A DNA stretch of 64,000 bases from Salinimicrobium sp963739625 (GTDB lineage Bacteria > Bacteroidota > Bacteroidia > Flavobacteriales > Flavobacteriaceae). Under the pieces are notes generated by a model. The model was given only the letters and a program-made list of their open reading frames with translations, was not told where the DNA came from and searched no databases. Positions 54,480 through 63,876 of this stretch are shown here, piece after piece (positions within the stretch are counted from its first letter, which is position 1; each line of letters starts with the position of its first letter). The DNA lies in the NCBI GenBank assembly GCA_963739625.1, contig CAVUAU010000011.1:124001-188000 (forward strand), given 5' to 3'. A program made the position numbers and the translations under genes.

Positions 54480-55082
54480 ATGAAAGACATAAAACTTGCA
54501 ATAATCTACTATAGTTCTACAGGAACTAATTATCAACTTTCAAAATGGGCCGAAGAAGCGGCTAAAGAGGCCGGAGTAGGAGAGGTGAGACTGCACAAAG
54601 TAAAAGAACTGGCCCCTAAAGAGGCTATAGAAGCTAATAAAGACTGGAAAAAACATCTGGAAGAGACCAAAGACGTACCCGAAGCAACTATGGACGACCT
54701 TGAATGGGCAGATGCTTACATTTTTAGTGCTCCCACGAGATATGGCAATTTACCTTCGCAGTTCAAACAGTTTCTCGATATGACGGGAGGCCTTTGGTTC
54801 AGCGGAAAACTGGTAAATAAAGTAGTCAGCGGGATGACCAGTGCCCAGAATGTTCATGGCGGACAGGAAACCACTTTGCTGTCACTTTATAAGACCATGT
54901 TCCATTGGGGAGCTATTGTAGCTGCGCCCGGTTACACAGATAAAGCCATTTTTGCTGCCGGCGGAAACCCTTATGGAGTAAGTGTTGCTACTAGTAAAGA
55001 TCAACTCAACCAAACCACTAAAGAAGCAGTTGCTCACCAGGTGAAGAGAACGCTGCAGATCGCGGAACGAATGAAATCTTAG
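54480..55082 (+). CDS. wrbA: NAD(P)H:quinone oxidoreductase, WrbA type
   Basis: 200 residues, flavodoxin-like FMN enzyme reducing quinones by two electrons. Seen: IIYYSSTGTNYQLSKWAEEA (phosphate-binding loop), IFSAPTRYGNLPSQFKQFLD, MTGGLWFSGKLVNKVV and TSAQNVHGGQETTLLSLY, the WrbA signature blocks. Single gene with a terminator after it. Confidence 0.95.
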   Translation: MKDIKLAIIYYSSTGTNYQLSKWAEEAAKEAGVGEVRLHKVKELAPKEAIEANKDWKKHLEETKDVPEATMDDLEWADAYIFSAPTRYGNLPSQFKQFLDMTGGLWFSGKLVNKVVSGMTSAQNVHGGQETTLLSLYKTMFHWGAIVAAPGYTDKAIFAAGGNPYGVSVATSKDQLNQTTKEAVAHQVKRTLQIAERMKS

Positions 55083-55107
55083 TTGGACACAAAAAGGAGT
55101 AAAAAAG

Positions 55108-55132
55108 AAAAAGGGCCATACAGCCCTTTTTC
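55108..55132. terminator. Bidirectional terminator between wrbA and the lipoprotein gene
   Basis: Stem aaaaagggc / gcccttttt around catac; A and T runs on both sides; convergent genes. Confidence 0.85.
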
Positions 55133-55150
55133 GAAATGGTATCAAATTTT

Positions 55151-55894
55151 TTATTCAGAACATTCTTGAGTAATATTCTTGAGATCTCCCTTTTTTGAAA
55201 TATCGTTCACCTTAAAATCTGTCCAGACGTTACTGTTTTTGGAATTTCCGCTACAGTCTTTGTCAAGACTTACCGTCCATTCGTAAACTTCACAAGCATC
55301 TAAGGTCATTATTTTTGTTTCTGTAGAACTTGTAGCGTTTCCGCTATTAATCCAGCCATCCAGACCTGATACTGCAACAGATTGAGCAAAAGTAAAAGTG
55401 AGTTTTGCATCAATCATATCCTCAGTAGGAACATAGGTAAAGGTGTAGGAACCATCAATATTTTCTACGTAATCGAAAGATTCTTCACATCCACAATTTT
55501 CTACCATTACAGAAAGTTCTGTAAAGCCACCGGCTCCTATGGAATATCTTAACTGGTATTCTGTTGCCTCTGGAAAAGTGTAGGAGAAACAGTATTCAGT
55601 ATCAGCACCTCCTTTGCTTATCTGAATCCACTCATCGCTTAGCTCGTCAAATAATTGTATTTGAACATTTGTGGTCTGGGGTTCACCATTACCTTTTGTT
55701 TTTTGAGGAAAGGTTGTGCAGAATTCAGCTTCTTCTCCTGCACAAATTTGATCAGGGACAATAAAAGATTCTTCTTCAGCCAGAACGTTTGCCTTAGCAT
55801 CAAAAGAATTGGAATCGTCGTTAGTCTCAGGAGAGTCTATACTACATGACATCATTGCGGCTGCAGCAGCCATAGTAAAAAGGATTTTTCTCAT
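55151..55894 (-). CDS. Lipoprotein of unknown function
   Basis: 247 residues. Seen: signal peptide MRKILFTMAAAAAMMSCSID with lipobox MMSC (Cys17), an Asp/Ser-rich linker (SPETNDDSNSF), then a mostly beta domain with paired cysteines (ICAGEEAEFCTTF, NCGCEES, DACEVYEW, DKDCSGNS) that could form disulfides. No named domain is recognised. It stands alone between wrbA and recG. Likely an outer-membrane-attached lipoprotein. Confidence 0.8.
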   Translation of the reverse strand: MRKILFTMAAAAAMMSCSIDSPETNDDSNSFDAKANVLAEEESFIVPDQICAGEEAEFCTTFPQKTKGNGEPQTTNVQIQLFDELSDEWIQISKGGADTEYCFSYTFPEATEYQLRYSIGAGGFTELSVMVENCGCEESFDYVENIDGSYTFTYVPTEDMIDAKLTFTFAQSVAVSGLDGWINSGNATSSTETKIMTLDACEVYEWTVSLDKDCSGNSKNSNVWTDFKVNDISKKGDLKNITQECSE

Positions 55895-55996
55895 ATAAGT
55901 TTCAGTTTGTTTTACCCGAATGTATGAGAAAATTCATCTCCTAATTCACTGAATTTCAGTTTTTCGATGAGAGTGTAGGAAAAGTCGACGTCGGAA

Positions 55997-58102
55997 TTAA
56001 CTTATATAATTCCAGATGTTTTTCTTCTTCACCAACTGCGCATAAGCGAACCTAACCACCTTATTTTTCTCCATTTCCAGGTTGGGATCTTCTTTTAGAA
56101 GTTGAAGCGCATGATAACGGGCTGTTTTCAAAATGTCGTTGTCTTTGATAATATCTGCGATCTTTAAATTGAGCACGCCGCTTTGTTGCGTTCCCATAAG
56201 ATCTCCCGGGCCACGCAGCTTTAGATCTACTTCGGCGATCTCGAAACCGTCGCCGGTACTTACCATGGTTTCCAGTCTTGTTTTACTGTCGTTGGACAAT
56301 TTATGGCCGGTCATGAGGATGCAATAGCTCTGTTCGGCGCCGCGGCCCACGCGGCCTCTTAACTGGTGCAGTTGAGAAAGGCCAAACCTTTCGGCACTCT
56401 CGATGATCATCACACTGGCATTTGGAACGTTCACGCCAACTTCAATGACCGTGGTGGCGACCATTATTTGAGTCTCTCCTTTGACGAACCTTTCCATCTC
56501 GTAATCCTTATCGGCAGGTTTCATCTGCCCGTGAACAATGGAGATCTGGAAGTTGGGCGTAGGAAATTCCCTGGCAATACTTTCATAGCCATCCATGAGG
56601 TCCTTGTAATCCATTTTCTCAGACTCCTGAATTAGCGGATATACCACATAAACCTGCCTGCCTTTTTGAATTTCATCTTTGATAAACTTGAAAACCTTCA
56701 GGCGGTTCGAATCATACCTGTGAACTGTTTTTATGTCCTTTCGCCCGGGTGGCAGTTCATCGATCACCGAAACATCCAAATCACCATACAGGCTCATCGC
56801 CAATGTCCTGGGAATTGGCGTTGCGGTCATTACGAGAATATGCGGGGGCAGATGGTTTTTCTTCCACAGCCTTGCGCGCTGCGCCACCCCAAACCTGTGC
56901 TGCTCATCGATAATGGCCAGTCCAAGGTTTTTGAACTGCACTTTTTCTTCCAAAAGGGCGTGTGTACCTATAATTAAATGCAGTTCCCCAGATTCCAGTT
57001 CTTCGTGGATTATTCTACGATCTGCTGTTTTTGTTGAACCGGTGAGCAGGCTTACTTTTATTCCCAGTTCGGCTACCAGTTCACAAATCCCGTTGTAGTG
57101 TTGGATCGCCAGGATCTCTGTAGGTGCCATAAGACAGGCTTGAAAGCCATTGTCCAGCGCTAATAGAACGCTCATTAGCGCTACAATTGTCTTTCCCGAA
57201 CCCACATCTCCCTGCAACAAACGGTTCATTTGAGCACCGCTGCCGAGGTCCTGCCTAATTTCTTTTATTACTCTTTTTTGTGCTCCGGTAAGCTCGAACG
57301 GGAGGTGGTTTTGGTAAAAGTCGCTGAAATGATCTCCTACTTCTTCAAAAGTGAAACCTTTGATCTTTTTCTTCCGAAGCAGGTTCTTCATGAGTAACTG
57401 CAGCTGAATGTAAAACAGCTCCTCAAACTTTAGCCTCCATTGCGCCTTTGCCAGTAGCTCCTGGCTTTTAGGGAAATGAGCATTGAATAAGGCCTCGGCC
57501 TTAGGTAGGAGATGCAACTCCTGTCTCAGGTCGGCAGGAAGCGGGTCAAAAAAGGCATTTTTGCTCTCCAGAAAAAGCTGTTGCATACATCGACTGAAAA
57601 CCCGGTTGGTAATGCCAGATTTTGCAAGTTTCTCGGTAGAAGGGTAAACCGGCTGCATCGCCGTTCGCAGGTTCTTTTTATAATCTTCAACCAGTTCCAT
57701 TTCGGGATGTGCCATGCTAAAAAGGCCGTTATACCAGTTGGTTTTCCCAAAGATCACGTAAGCGGTGTTTAGCTTCAGGTTTTCCCTAATCCATTTATGG
57801 CCGCGAAACCAAACCAGTTCCATTTTTCCGGTGTCATCGATAAAATCGGCCACCAGGCGTTTTCCTCTTTTTTGCTCCACTGTTCGCAGGTGCACGATCT
57901 TTCCAACTACCTGTACTTCGGAAGAATTCCTTTCCAGTTGATTTACCTTGTAAAAACGGGTTTTGTCGAGGTAACGGTTGGGATAAAAATTGAGCAGGTC
58001 ACCATAAGTATGAATACCAATCTCCTTCCGAAGGATATCTGCCCGGCCCGGGCCTATACCTTTGAGGTAATCAATAGGAGTTTGAAGGAGATTAGGATTC
58101 AT
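55997..58102 (-). CDS. recG: ATP-dependent DNA helicase RecG
   Basis: 701 residues from ATG 58102 (MNPNLLQTPIDYLKGIGPGR); the frame is open further upstream but the conserved protein begins here. Remodels stalled forks and branched DNA. Seen: N-terminal wedge/OB region with EVQVVGKIVHLRTVEQKRGK, Walker A LLQGDVGSGKTIVAL, DEXH box AIIDEQHRFGVAQR, TATPIPRTLAMSLYGDLDVS and QLRGRVGRGAEQSYC (motif VI). Normal length. Divergent from the M1 peptidase. Confidence 0.96.
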   Translation of the reverse strand: MNPNLLQTPIDYLKGIGPGRADILRKEIGIHTYGDLLNFYPNRYLDKTRFYKVNQLERNSSEVQVVGKIVHLRTVEQKRGKRLVADFIDDTGKMELVWFRGHKWIRENLKLNTAYVIFGKTNWYNGLFSMAHPEMELVEDYKKNLRTAMQPVYPSTEKLAKSGITNRVFSRCMQQLFLESKNAFFDPLPADLRQELHLLPKAEALFNAHFPKSQELLAKAQWRLKFEELFYIQLQLLMKNLLRKKKIKGFTFEEVGDHFSDFYQNHLPFELTGAQKRVIKEIRQDLGSGAQMNRLLQGDVGSGKTIVALMSVLLALDNGFQACLMAPTEILAIQHYNGICELVAELGIKVSLLTGSTKTADRRIIHEELESGELHLIIGTHALLEEKVQFKNLGLAIIDEQHRFGVAQRARLWKKNHLPPHILVMTATPIPRTLAMSLYGDLDVSVIDELPPGRKDIKTVHRYDSNRLKVFKFIKDEIQKGRQVYVVYPLIQESEKMDYKDLMDGYESIAREFPTPNFQISIVHGQMKPADKDYEMERFVKGETQIMVATTVIEVGVNVPNASVMIIESAERFGLSQLHQLRGRVGRGAEQSYCILMTGHKLSNDSKTRLETMVSTGDGFEIAEVDLKLRGPGDLMGTQQSGVLNLKIADIIKDNDILKTARYHALQLLKEDPNLEMEKNKVVRFAYAQLVKKKNIWNYIS

Positions 58103-58192
58103 GGAACGAAGATAAAAAATTCCTTCAAGCGATTTTTTAAAACCTGTCAGCAAGGTTTTTCCTACCTTTATTGCAAAATTTCTCCTTTTTAC

Positions 58193-60275
58193 ATGAAGTG
58201 GCCGCTCTTTTTCTTCGTCTCTTTTCTTCTTCTTGCCAAAGCATCTGCGCAGGACGCAGCTACGGTAGATTTTAAACATTTGCAGGCCATCATACACCCA
58301 AGTCCTTCAGAAAAAAAGGTTTCAGGAGAATTGCTATACAGTTTTGATGTTTTAAAACCTACAGATTCCATTTTTCTTGACGCCCAAAAAATGGAATTTC
58401 AGGAGGTGTTGCTGAATGGAAAGAAAACCCAATTTTCGAATGACGGCCGGCGACTGTGGCTCACGGGAAACTTCAGCAAATCAAGTGACAACCAACTGTT
58501 GATAAAATATTCTGCCCATCCCACCCAGGCCATGTACTTCATTAGCTACGGAAAAGATGGAACAAAGAAGCAGGTATGGACGCAGGGACAAGGAAAAAAT
58601 ACTTCCCACTGGATGCCCTCTTTTGATAACACTTCTGAAAAGGTGGAGATTGACCTCAGCGTGGATTACAAGACAGGTGAGGAAGTTATTGCAAATGGAA
58701 GACTCAAAAATGTCAAAAAACTGAACGATTCTATACAGCGGTGGGAATATGACATGGAGAAACCAATGAGCAGTTACCTCGTTGCCATAGCTGCGGGGGA
58801 TTTTGCCGGGAAGGATACCGTCTCAAAAAGCGGAGTTCCCATGAGCTTTTATTTTCCACCACAGCTGCAGGAGGAGGTTGAGCCAACCTACAGGTACAGC
58901 ACCCGTATTATGGATTTCCTGGAGCAGGAGACAGGGGTGGCTTTTCCATGGCAAAATTACAAGCAGGTCCCGGTTCGGGATTTTCTTTATTCGGGAATGG
59001 AAAATACAGGAACGACGATATTTTCTGACATTCTCATGGTCGATTCCACAGGATTTAACGACAGGAACTACGTGAGTGTTAACGCTCATGAGCTGGCGCA
59101 TCAATGGTTTGGCGACTACGTGACCGCTGCCTCGGGCGAGGATCACTGGCTGCAGGAAGGCTTCGCGACTTATTACGCCTTACTTGCCGAAAAAGACATT
59201 TTTGGAGAAGATTATTTCTACTGGAAGCTGTTCCAAAGCGCAGAGCAGCTCAAGGAGCAAAGCGATTTGGGCAAAGGTGAGGCAGTGATGAGCAAGGGAG
59301 CCAGTTCTCTTACTTATTACCAGAAAGGTGCCTGGGCCTTACACATTTTAAAGGAACTCGTAGGAAAAGAAGCTTTTGACCTGGCGGTAAAGAACTATCT
59401 GCAGGAAAACGCTTACGGTATGGTAAGCACAAAAGATTTTATTGCTGAAGTTGAAAAAACTTCTAACAGGGATTTAACCGGCTTCGTAAACAACTGGCTA
59501 AAGCAAACTGCTTTTCAGGGCACCGCAGCTCTGGAATCTCTAAAAAAATCTGAATTCATCAGGAATTACCTGGAGGTGGCAGCGCTCAAGCCACTGCCGC
59601 TCGAGAACAAGAAAAATACATTTGAAAAAGCACTTGATTTTCCGGTAAACGACTATGTGGGGCAGGAAGTGGTGCATCAATTGTCATTGGAAGAGCCTGC
59701 AGCTGTTATTGATTTGTACAGGAAAGCTTTTGAATCAAACAACCTCTACGTGAGACAGGCTATTGCCATTTCGCTGGAAGACATTCCTGCAGCGCTTAAG
59801 TCACGGTATGAAAAACTGTCTGGATGATGACTCTTATGTCACCCAGGAGGCTGCTCTTTATCATTTGTGGATGAATTTTCCCGAAGACCGACAGCTGTAC
59901 CTCTCAAAAATGGCAAATTCTCAGGGCTTTTTGGACAAGAACATTCGCACGTTGTGGTTGGCGCTCAATATTGCCACCCCTGAAGTTGAACCGCTCCAAA
60001 AAAGGGAATTTTTAAAGGAACTGAAGTCTTATACTTCCGAAAACCAGAGGTTTCAGCTAAGACAAAAAGCTTTCGAGATGCTTTTTCAGCTGAATGCGAT
60101 TGATGTAGAGGTGTTGAAAAATCTTTTACAGGCAAGGCATCACCACAACTATCGTTTCAGGGAATTCGCTAAAGAACTGCTGGAGAATGTATTGCAGTCG
60201 GATTCTTTAACTTCCGAAGAAAAGCTGTTGCTGGACAATGAGCTTAACCTGCAAGAGAAAAAACTCAGCGAATAA
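58193..60275 (+). CDS. M1 family aminopeptidase, exported, one frameshift
   Basis: 693 residues after correction, from ATG 58193 (MKWPLFFFVSFLLLAKASAQ), which supplies a signal peptide; the frame extends far upstream but overlaps recG. Seen: SGMENTGTTIF (GxMEN exopeptidase motif), zinc motif HELAHQWFGDYV at residues 299-310 with Glu at 322 (HExxH-18-E), and YQKGAWALHIL with the catalytic Tyr region. Near 59815 one extra T breaks KLLDDDSYVTQEAALYH out of frame; the helical C-terminal domain continues to 60275. Known: periplasmic or secreted aminopeptidase with leukotriene A4 hydrolase-like fold. Confidence 0.9.
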
Positions 60276-60276
60276 C

Positions 60277-60798
60277 TTACCAGAGGTTCGTAACTTCTTT
60301 TTTGATGTAAGACAGGCCGGTTTCGCTTGGCGGCGCCTGTTCCAGCATAGAACTCAAGATTTGTTGTCTCAGCTCGGCTGCGGTTTTGATCTCCTCATTT
60401 CCGGCAGTCTTGCGAATACGGGTAATTGTGGCATTTTTTGATGCTTTTACCACGTTCCAGCATTCTTCACTCACATAGATTTGCTGTGCGAGATTATGTT
60501 CAAACTCCTGTTCAATCGTCTTGATAAGCAGGTTAGCATAATTCTCTTTCTTGTCTGAAAGTGGTTTTACCCGCACCAGGAGGTTCCCGGGAGCGATGCG
60601 TTCCAGGAAGAGCGCCATACGTTCGTATGCCTGTAAGCGCAAGGGGAGGGCGTGCTTCTGGTTTTCACGGTGCAAGAGAAATTTGCGCCGTTTTTCTTCA
60701 TTTTGGGTGTGAAGGTTAAAAAAGTAAAAAGCTATTACGCCCACAACTACAGCCGGCAGCAAGTAGAGCAGCAACTGTAAGATACTTTCTTCTGTCAT
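60277..60798 (-). CDS. Membrane-anchored protein of unknown function
   Basis: 173 residues. Seen: one N-terminal transmembrane helix (LLLYLLPAVVVGVIAFYFF, about residues 9-27), then a charged cytoplasmic domain (NEEKRRKFLLHRENQKHALP, LRLQAYERMALFLERI). The block LRLQAYERM is typical of a protein conserved in Flavobacteriia next to the glutamate-synthase-like gene. Function unknown. Convergent with the M1 peptidase gene (one base between stops), and eight bases after the upstream gene's stop, so in operon with it. Confidence 0.78.
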   Translation of the reverse strand: MTEESILQLLLYLLPAVVVGVIAFYFFNLHTQNEEKRRKFLLHRENQKHALPLRLQAYERMALFLERIAPGNLLVRVKPLSDKKENYANLLIKTIEQEFEHNLAQQIYVSEECWNVVKASKNATITRIRKTAGNEEIKTAAELRQQILSSMLEQAPPSETGLSYIKKEVTNLW

Positions 60799-60806
60799 AG
60801 TTTTGT

Positions 60807-62414
60807 CTATTGATCGGAGACAGAGGTTTCTTCTGTTTCCACCTCTTTAACATCGGTTTCTTGTCCTTTCCTGTAGGAGCCGCCTAAGTTAGGACATCCT
60901 AATAAAGTTTCAACAGAATCAAACGGAACTTTTGTTTTTTGGTAGTGAAAAGTTTCAGCTAAAGATTTTGCAATAAAACGGTCTCCCAGATTGATCTCCA
61001 CATCTTCCATATTGAACTGGCATGGATGTTCGTAGCCAGAGGCATGTGTCATCTCCAGCAATTCTTTCCTGAAGTTGTTGAAATAATAATTCACACGATC
61101 TGCTTTATCCTTGACATTAATCCCGGCCTGCAGCCAACGGTTCTGGGTAGCTACGCCGGTTGGACATTTGTTGGTGTGGCAGGTTTGCGCCTGGATACAA
61201 CCTACGCTGAACATGGCCTCGCGGGCAACATTGATCACATCTGCACCCATGGCAAATGCCATGGCGGCTTTGGCAGGAAAACCTAATTTCCCTGCGGCCA
61301 CAAAGGTGATCCTGTTGGTGAGTTCTGCTTTTAAAAAGATCTTGTAAACATCCGTAAATCCGTAGATAAAAGGCACGGCAACGTGATCTGCAAAACTTGG
61401 TGGCGCGGCACCTGTACCGCCCTCACCACCGTCAATGGTAATGAAATCTGGTCCGCAGTCGCGGTCTTTCATAATCTGGGCGAGTTCTTTCCATTCTCCC
61501 AATTTTCCAATAGCGGCTTTGATCCCCACAGGCAGTCCGGTATTTTCGGCAAGCTCTTCAATGAAGTCGACCAGTTCATTCATATTGCTGAAGGCGCTGT
61601 GGTTTGGAGGAGACAGCACGTCCTGCCCCATGGGCACATGACGTATCTCTGATATTTCACGGGTAATCTTTGATGCCGGCAACACACCGCCTTTACCGGG
61701 TTTTGCACCCTGAGAAAGCTTGATCTCCAAAGCTCTTACCTGAGGATTTTCCTCTACCATTTCTACCAGTTTTTCCATAGAAAAAGTGCCGTCAGGATTT
61801 CTTACTCCAAAGTATCCGGTCCCTATCTGGAACACGACATCGGCGCCCATCTTGTGGTAAGGAGAAAGTCCGCCTTCGCCGGTATTGTGGTAAGCATAGG
61901 CTTTTTTACAGCCGCGGTTTAGCGACTCGATTGCTCTTGCTGAAAGGGAACCAAAACTCATGGCCGAAACATTGATCACAGAAGCCGGCCTGAAAGGTCT
62001 GCGCCTCTTGTTATAAGCGCCCATGACCTTGGCCGAGGCAACAAAATAAGGGTCTTTGGCATTTTGATGATCTTCAGGAACTTTATAAGGAATTACAGCG
62101 TTATTGATAAAGATGTAATTCTCATCATAGATATCCTGATCTGTTCCAAAACCCTCGTAGTTATTCACATTTTTGGCCGATGCGAAAACCCAGCCCCGCT
62201 CCCGGCGGTTAAAAGGTAATTCTTCGCGGTTGTTGGCCACGATGTACTGTCGCAACCCGGGGCCCACCCGCTCCAGCAGGTATCTTACCCTTCCTACCAC
62301 AGGAAAATTGTGCAGTAAGGTGTGGGTGCGGTTAAAGAAAATGTCATAAAGTGCGAGCAGGACCAGGGCAATAAGGATCCAGCCCCACCAGGAAATTTCA
62401 AATATCAGTTCCAT
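60807..62414 (-). CDS. FMN-binding glutamate synthase family protein
   Basis: 535 residues. Seen: an N-terminal transmembrane helix (WWGWILIALVLLALYDIFF), then a GltB-like FMN barrel: NVSAMSFGSLSARAIESLNR, GEGGLSPYHKMGADVVFQIG, KLSQGAKPGKGGVLPASKIT, TIDGGEGGTGAAPPSFADHV and a cysteine cluster CIQAQTCHTNKCPTGVAT for a 3Fe-4S cluster. It lacks the amidotransferase and large N-terminal domains of true GltB, so it is a stand-alone synthase-domain protein whose electron partner is unknown. Membrane anchoring is unusual for glutamate synthase. Same strand as the M20 gene, 12 bases after it. Confidence 0.9.
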   Translation of the reverse strand: MELIFEISWWGWILIALVLLALYDIFFNRTHTLLHNFPVVGRVRYLLERVGPGLRQYIVANNREELPFNRRERGWVFASAKNVNNYEGFGTDQDIYDENYIFINNAVIPYKVPEDHQNAKDPYFVASAKVMGAYNKRRRPFRPASVINVSAMSFGSLSARAIESLNRGCKKAYAYHNTGEGGLSPYHKMGADVVFQIGTGYFGVRNPDGTFSMEKLVEMVEENPQVRALEIKLSQGAKPGKGGVLPASKITREISEIRHVPMGQDVLSPPNHSAFSNMNELVDFIEELAENTGLPVGIKAAIGKLGEWKELAQIMKDRDCGPDFITIDGGEGGTGAAPPSFADHVAVPFIYGFTDVYKIFLKAELTNRITFVAAGKLGFPAKAAMAFAMGADVINVAREAMFSVGCIQAQTCHTNKCPTGVATQNRWLQAGINVKDKADRVNYYFNNFRKELLEMTHASGYEHPCQFNMEDVEINLGDRFIAKSLAETFHYQKTKVPFDSVETLLGCPNLGGSYRKGQETDVKEVETEETSVSDQ

Positions 62415-62426
62415 TCTTTCGTTCTT

Positions 62427-63710
62427 TTACTGGTTTAAATAATCTAATGCTAATTGGGACATTGTTTTCACACCAAGTAGCAGACCGCTTTCATCAATGT
62501 AAAAATCGGGGGTGTGATGTGGTGCAGGCTCAGTGGAATCCAAAGGTTTTCCTCCAAGGAAGAAATAGAAGCCCGGCACTTCCTCCTGAAAGTAGGAAAA
62601 ATCTTCGCCTCCCGTGGTAGCCTTCATCAGGTGCACATTCTCATCGCCGGCAACCTGCTTCAGGGTAGGCAGCATTTGTTCGGTTAGGGAAGGGTCGTTG
62701 TAGGTGATCTCGGTATTCGTTTGAATATCTATGCTAGCCGAACCTCCGTATGCTTCAGCAATCGCCGGTACCATTTCCCTCATTCTGCGAAGGATGAGTT
62801 CTTTCATTGCAGGATCCAATGTTCTTACGGTTCCTATCATTTCCGCAGTTTCGGGAATTATGTTAAATCTCACTCCGCTGCTTATTTTTCCTACGGTGAT
62901 CACTGCGGCGGCATCAACCAATTTGGCTTCACGACTAATGATGGTTTGTAGGCCATCAATGATTTTTGCCGAAATTAAAATTGGATCTGTTCCACTCCAG
63001 GGAGCAGAGCCGTGGGTGCCTTTTCCCTGAACATTAATAACAAAACGTTCAACTGCCGCCATGGTTCCCTCGGGCTTGTACTTGATAGTTCCAACCGGGG
63101 TAGCCGAATTGATATGGAGTCCAAAAATGGCATCTACGTCGGGATTTTTGAGTACGCCTTCTTTAACCATAAGAGCTGCACCGCCTTCTTCTCCCGGAGG
63201 TGCCCCTTCTTCTGCAGGCTGAAAAATGAATTTTACAGTACCATTTATTTTATCCTTGTTTTTAGCCAAAACTTCGGCAACTCCCATTAAGATAGCGGTA
63301 TGTGTATCATGTCCGCAGGCGTGCATGACGCCGGTTTTTGAGCCAAGGAATTCTGTCGTGACTTCAGATTTGAACGGGAGGTCGTTTCTTTCTGTCACGG
63401 GCAGTGCATCTATATCTGCCCTCAAAGCGACAACCTTGCCACCATTTTTCCCTTTCAATATTCCTACTACGCCGGTTTTAGCCACGCCGGTGTCCACCTC
63501 GATACCAAGGCTTCGTAGATGATCGGCAATCTTTTTTGCAGTTCTAAATTCCCGGTTTGACAGCTCAGGGTGCTCATGAAAATCGCGCCGCCATTCAATG
63601 ACCTGTTGTTCCAGCTGTTCGGCAGCCTGATTTATTTCAGGATCGGCCTGTTGTGCATGAGCTGCAGCAAAAAGGAACATGAAGAGTAAAAAAGAGGGGA
63701 CTTTTTTCAT
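62427..63710 (-). CDS. Exported M20-family amidohydrolase
   Basis: 427 residues. Seen: signal peptide (VPSFLLFMFLFAAAHAQQ), WRRDFHEHPELSNREFRTAK, the metal-binding HACGHDTHTAILMG, FIFQPAEEGAPPGEEGGA, and ATTGGEDFSYFQEEVPGFYF. It fits the M20D group (hippurate/N-acyl-amino-acid hydrolases such as AmhX/HipO). The signal peptide places it in the periplasm or outside, where it would free amino acids from N-acyl or indole conjugates; the true substrate is not known. Confidence 0.92.
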   Translation of the reverse strand: MKKVPSFLLFMFLFAAAHAQQADPEINQAAEQLEQQVIEWRRDFHEHPELSNREFRTAKKIADHLRSLGIEVDTGVAKTGVVGILKGKNGGKVVALRADIDALPVTERNDLPFKSEVTTEFLGSKTGVMHACGHDTHTAILMGVAEVLAKNKDKINGTVKFIFQPAEEGAPPGEEGGAALMVKEGVLKNPDVDAIFGLHINSATPVGTIKYKPEGTMAAVERFVINVQGKGTHGSAPWSGTDPILISAKIIDGLQTIISREAKLVDAAAVITVGKISSGVRFNIIPETAEMIGTVRTLDPAMKELILRRMREMVPAIAEAYGGSASIDIQTNTEITYNDPSLTEQMLPTLKQVAGDENVHLMKATTGGEDFSYFQEEVPGFYFFLGGKPLDSTEPAPHHTPDFYIDESGLLLGVKTMSQLALDYLNQ

Positions 63711-63876
63711 CGTAAAAGAATAAAATTAATACCGGTTGTTGAATGCCTTGTTTCTGAAATCGTTTGACCTCAGCAGCTTCGCTGTAAAAGCTACGGAATT
63801 TGTTTAAAAGAAGCAATTATGCCGTTTTGTTTTAACTTGTTTTTGGGTTAATTTCACGGCTCAAAAGAAGAACAAT

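Noticed and set aside
57797..58192. Upstream extension of the M1 peptidase frame into recG
   Set aside because: The signal peptide starts at 58193, and the upstream codons are antisense to the conserved N terminus of RecG.
58103..58297. 65-codon N-terminal extension of recG
   Set aside because: Antisense to the M1 peptidase signal peptide and beyond the conserved RecG start MNPNLLQTPIDYLK.
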